Shown here: positions 61,639 through 64,000 of the stretch, piece after piece | How the letters are laid out: every line of letters starts with the position of its first letter | Numbering within the stretch: the stretch's first letter is position 1 | Source of the DNA: Serratia nematodiphila DZ0503SBS1 | GTDB taxonomy: Bacteria > Pseudomonadota > Gammaproteobacteria > Enterobacterales > Enterobacteriaceae | DNA length: 64,000 bases | Reading direction: 5' to 3' | NCBI RefSeq assembly: GCF_000738675.1 | Contig: NZ_JPUX01000001.1 | Coordinates: forward strand, 1,860,001 to 1,924,000 | Program-made: the position numbers and the translations under genes | The notes under the pieces: model-generated | What the model was told of the DNA's origin: nothing | The model's database searches: none | What the model saw: only the letters and a program-made list of their open reading frames with translations

Positions 61639-62582
61639 TGCGCCTGCTCGCGGTTCGAGGCTATCTGGCCTGGCGTAACGGCCTGGACGCCGTGGCGCGT
61701 CTCTCGGCTGTCCGCACCGGGGTGAGCCGGAGTCTGACGTGCGCTCTGCTGCGCCGCATGGATTATCGCCTGTGGCTAAAGATGCAGAGGCGGTTGAGGT
61801 GGGGTCTGCAGCAACGCCGTTTTCGCCACCGGCAAGCGGTCGCTGAAGCGAATCGCCAAAGCCTGCTGGGGGAGGGCAAGCGGGACTTCGCCTGGCTGAT
61901 GCAGCGGCGGCAGTGGCTGGATTTGGCGGCGCTTCAGGCCCGCAACGCCGCGTTGATGGAACATTTGGCGCAGTGCACTTCACAGCTCAATCAGGTGGTG
62001 GAGCCGCTGCATCGCGCCGGGGTGCCGGTGTTGTTGGCGCCGATGCACACGGTTTCCGACGTGTTGGCGACGCTGGTCGGCGCGGGCGTTTATCCCGGGC
62101 GGGCAACGGTGATCGTTTCCGGCGACGCGCAGACGTTGGCGCGGCGAGCGCCTGAGGGGGAATGGCGGCAGCGGCTAGACTATTGCTCGATTCACGACGA
62201 TCCCCGGCATATTGCCGGCACCTTGTCGCAGGTGCTGCTGGAGGCGACGGAGCATCGGCGCAATATCATCCTCTTCCCGGACATCACGCCGGATTACACC
62301 TTGAACAGCACCCGGGACGCCTCGGCCAAACTGGCTTGCCGTTTGTTCAACCGGCCGGCGCATTTGCACAGCGGCATCGTTCGATTATCCCGGGCGATGC
62401 GGGCTCGGGTGGTGTGCTATTCGCTTTATTACGATCGCGGCGTTCGTATTCACATAGAGGAACCGATTGCCACGGAGCAGGTCGGCTGCGCCGTGCCGGA
62501 AATCGTCGAGCGCACCCTGCGGCGACATGCGGATGATTGGCTGCTGTGGCATTCGCACTCTTTATTTTTTATCAACGAATAA
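61638..62582 (+). CDS. LpxL-like acyltransferase homologue in the peptide cassette
   Basis: A 314-residue protein that resembles the lipid A/lysophospholipid acyltransferase fold. Seen: VPVLLAPMHTVSDVLATLVG with His137 and Asp141 (the family H-x3/4-D/E site), NIILFPDITPDYTL near 209, a hydrophobic strand pair SGIVRLSRAMRARVVCYSLY near 245, and a C-terminal ADDWLLWHSHSLFF recalling the WxxHxR-type end of LpxL. The N-terminus is very Arg-rich. No clear membrane helix. The assignment is moderate; an unrelated accessory protein is possible. It may acylate the exported peptide or alter the producer membrane. Confidence 0.5.
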   Translation: MRLLAVRGYLAWRNGLDAVARLSAVRTGVSRSLTCALLRRMDYRLWLKMQRRLRWGLQQRRFRHRQAVAEANRQSLLGEGKRDFAWLMQRRQWLDLAALQARNAALMEHLAQCTSQLNQVVEPLHRAGVPVLLAPMHTVSDVLATLVGAGVYPGRATVIVSGDAQTLARRAPEGEWRQRLDYCSIHDDPRHIAGTLSQVLLEATEHRRNIILFPDITPDYTLNSTRDASAKLACRLFNRPAHLHSGIVRLSRAMRARVVCYSLYYDRGVRIHIEEPIATEQVGCAVPEIVERTLRRHADDWLLWHSHSLFFINE

Positions 62583-62601
62583 GTCAGGGATATCACTACG
62601 C

Positions 62602-64000
62602 ATGGAAAACACCCTCCCTACGCCGGTCTTGCAGAACGAAATCAATGAGTGCGGGCTGGCCTGCATCGCCATGCTGGCGGAAACGCAGGGCGTTCGCGTG
62701 CCATTGACGGAACTGCGTGAGCGTTACCCCGCTTCGCAACACGGCACTTCGCTGGCGACGCTGTGCGCCATTTTAGGGGAGCTGGCGTTGCCGGCTTATC
62801 CGGTGGCGTTCGAGCACCGGGATCTGGCGGCGCTGCCTTTACCGGCGATTCTGCATTACGGCGCGGGCCACTATGTACTGCTGGCATATCGTCAGGGCGG
62901 TTACGTCTGCGTAATGAATCCGGCGTTGGGGCAACAGCTGCTGCCCTACGCCGCCCTGAAAGCGGAAATCAGCGGCTACGCATTGGTGCTCGATCGCGAC
63001 GATTTACCGTCCACCGCCCCCGCCCCCGCCGTGCGGAGCCGCCGACGGGGCGCTTTCGCCAGTTTAAGCCTGAAGGATACCGCCGGCATCGCCGGCATTT
63101 ATCGCCTGGCGGCGATGACGTTTCTTATCTCGCTGACGCTGTTCATCATGCCGATGATGGTCGCCAGCGCGATCAATCAGGTGTTCGCCATGGCTGGTGA
63201 GATCGCATTCCCTTACGCCTACTATCTGCTGGCGTTTGTGGCATCCACGGCGCTGGCTCTGATGGCGCGCATCATCACCGAGCGTTTTATCAAAAACTTC
63301 GTGTTGCTGCACGGCGCCGCCGGCTTTTCCCGCCTGTTGGAAAATTCGCTGAATTTCTTCAGCAAGCGCGCGCCCGGCGAGATTTTCAGCCGTTTCACCA
63401 GCTGGCAGATGGCCGCCGGCCAGAAAATCGAACTGGATAACGGCCTGCGCACCGACTGGATCATCGGAGCTATCGCACTGGCGGTGATGGGCTATTTGAG
63501 CCCGATGCTGGCGCTGGTGCCGGTTGTCGGCATGCTGCTGATGGGGGCGGTCAGCGTTTGGGCCATTTATCGCGATCGCCACTTCACCCAGCAGTTGCAG
63601 GTGAGAGGGGCGGCGCAGAATGATTTTATTCTGGAAACCATTCAAGGGTTTTCGACCATCAAGTCCGCCGGTTTGGCTGGCCAGCGGCAGGAAGGGTTCG
63701 CCGAATATGCCCGTTCGCTGTTCAACTGCCTGCAGCGGCAAAAAATCTATGAGCAGGTCAAGGGCAGCATTTATCAACTGATTGGCAGCCTGGAAATGGT
63801 GGTGTTCATGCTGCTGGCGTTGCCGTTGCTCAAAGGGGGCGAGCTCAGCCTGGGGGCCTTCTTCGCCTACAGTTTTCTGCGCGAAATCTTTACCTCTTAC
63901 ACCAGCAAGATCTTTTTTGCCGTCCTGCAGAAAAACCAACTGCACGTTATCGATGAACGTGCGCGGGATCTGTTTCCTGCCGTATCTCTGCGTACCGGGT
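62602..64000 (+). CDS. C39-peptidase ABC exporter, 5' part (bacteriocin transporter)
   Basis: 466 codons are visible; the gene runs off the window before the ATPase domain. Residues 1-130 are a C39 peptidase: Gln11 and Cys17 in LQNEINECGLACIA and His90 in GAGHYVLLAY. The expected Asp of DPxxG is Asn106 (MNPALG). From about residue 155 the membrane domain follows with about six helices (LAAMTFLISLTLFIMPMMVA and others) and the ABC exporter block PGEIFSRFTSWQ. It should cut the leader after GG and export the core. An adaptor and TolC-type partner would be needed in this Gram-negative cell. Confidence 0.9.
   Translation, partial: MENTLPTPVLQNEINECGLACIAMLAETQGVRVPLTELRERYPASQHGTSLATLCAILGELALPAYPVAFEHRDLAALPLPAILHYGAGHYVLLAYRQGGYVCVMNPALGQQLLPYAALKAEISGYALVLDRDDLPSTAPAPAVRSRRRGAFASLSLKDTAGIAGIYRLAAMTFLISLTLFIMPMMVASAINQVFAMAGEIAFPYAYYLLAFVASTALALMARIITERFIKNFVLLHGAAGFSRLLENSLNFFSKRAPGEIFSRFTSWQMAAGQKIELDNGLRTDWIIGAIALAVMGYLSPMLALVPVVGMLLMGAVSVWAIYRDRHFTQQLQVRGAAQNDFILETIQGFSTIKSAGLAGQRQEGFAEYARSLFNCLQRQKIYEQVKGSIYQLIGSLEMVVFMLLALPLLKGGELSLGAFFAYSFLREIFTSYTSKIFFAVLQKNQLHVIDERARDLFPAVSLRTG

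Noticed and set aside
1..64000. CRISPR arrays, insertion sequences, prophage genes
   Set aside because: No regularly spaced repeats, transposase or phage structural proteins were found among the translated frames.

Overview
The window is chromosomal DNA of a GC-rich enterobacterium, most likely Serratia (marcescens-like). The evidence is close similarity to Escherichia coli proteins, high GC with G/C-ending codons, and the conserved core order gcvP - trhA - ygfZ - sdhE - cptA - fldB - xerD - dsbC - recJ - prfB - lysS - tRNA-Gly - actS. Blocks absent from the E. coli order are inserted between these core genes. The window starts inside gcvP and ends inside a peptidase-containing ABC transporter. 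No insertion sequences, prophage genes, rRNA or CRISPR array were seen.

Layout: (1) 1-7.3 kb: 3' part of gcvP, a quinone oxidoreductase-like gene, an acetyltransferase/sensor kinase/response regulator operon facing a small membrane ORF across four 11-bp-phased TTAA repeats, an SDR dehydrogenase and a BrnT/BrnA toxin-antitoxin pair. (2) 7.6-15.6 kb: a DeoR-controlled sugar operon with binding protein, double ATPase, two permeases, an AlsE-like epimerase, a ROK kinase and a PfkB kinase. It has no aldose-ketose isomerase, so a ketose such as D-allulose is a reasonable guess. (3) 15.6-30.4 kb: mainly core genes, with creBCD joined to sdhE-cptA by a 1-nt overlap, a perfect cre tag before creD, the programmed +1 frameshift of prfB, and tRNA-Gly(CCC).

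(4) 30.6-39.1 kb: a variable block beside the tRNA for gluconate/2-ketogluconate metabolism. It holds a three-subunit periplasmic gluconate 2-dehydrogenase, an ACS-family MFS importer, a 2-ketoacid reductase, a YhcH-type protein and a GntR-like LacI repressor. (5) 39.4-47.6 kb: an iron/2-oxoglutarate amino-acid hydroxylase-like gene coupled to a class-V PLP enzyme, a secreted protein with an OmpA-domain partner, a Cys-rich small protein, HdeD, a LysR gene facing ycaC, actS and an AraC regulator. (6) 47.8-60.2 kb: an Atm1-type ABC exporter, BetI facing a BCCT carrier across a perfect operator palindrome, VOC and luciferase-like genes, an MFS-moaF pair, lldP-lldD and a LysR gene.

(7) 60.6 kb to the end: the most interesting region. 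A 67-residue double-glycine-leader peptide with four cysteines is followed by a membrane-anchored DsbA-like protein with a CHYC site, an LpxL-like acyltransferase homologue and a C39-peptidase ABC exporter whose expected catalytic Asp is Asn. It reads as a bacteriocin/microcin-type cassette for an exported, probably disulfide-bonded and possibly acylated peptide.

All assignments come from reading the translated sequences; no database search was run.
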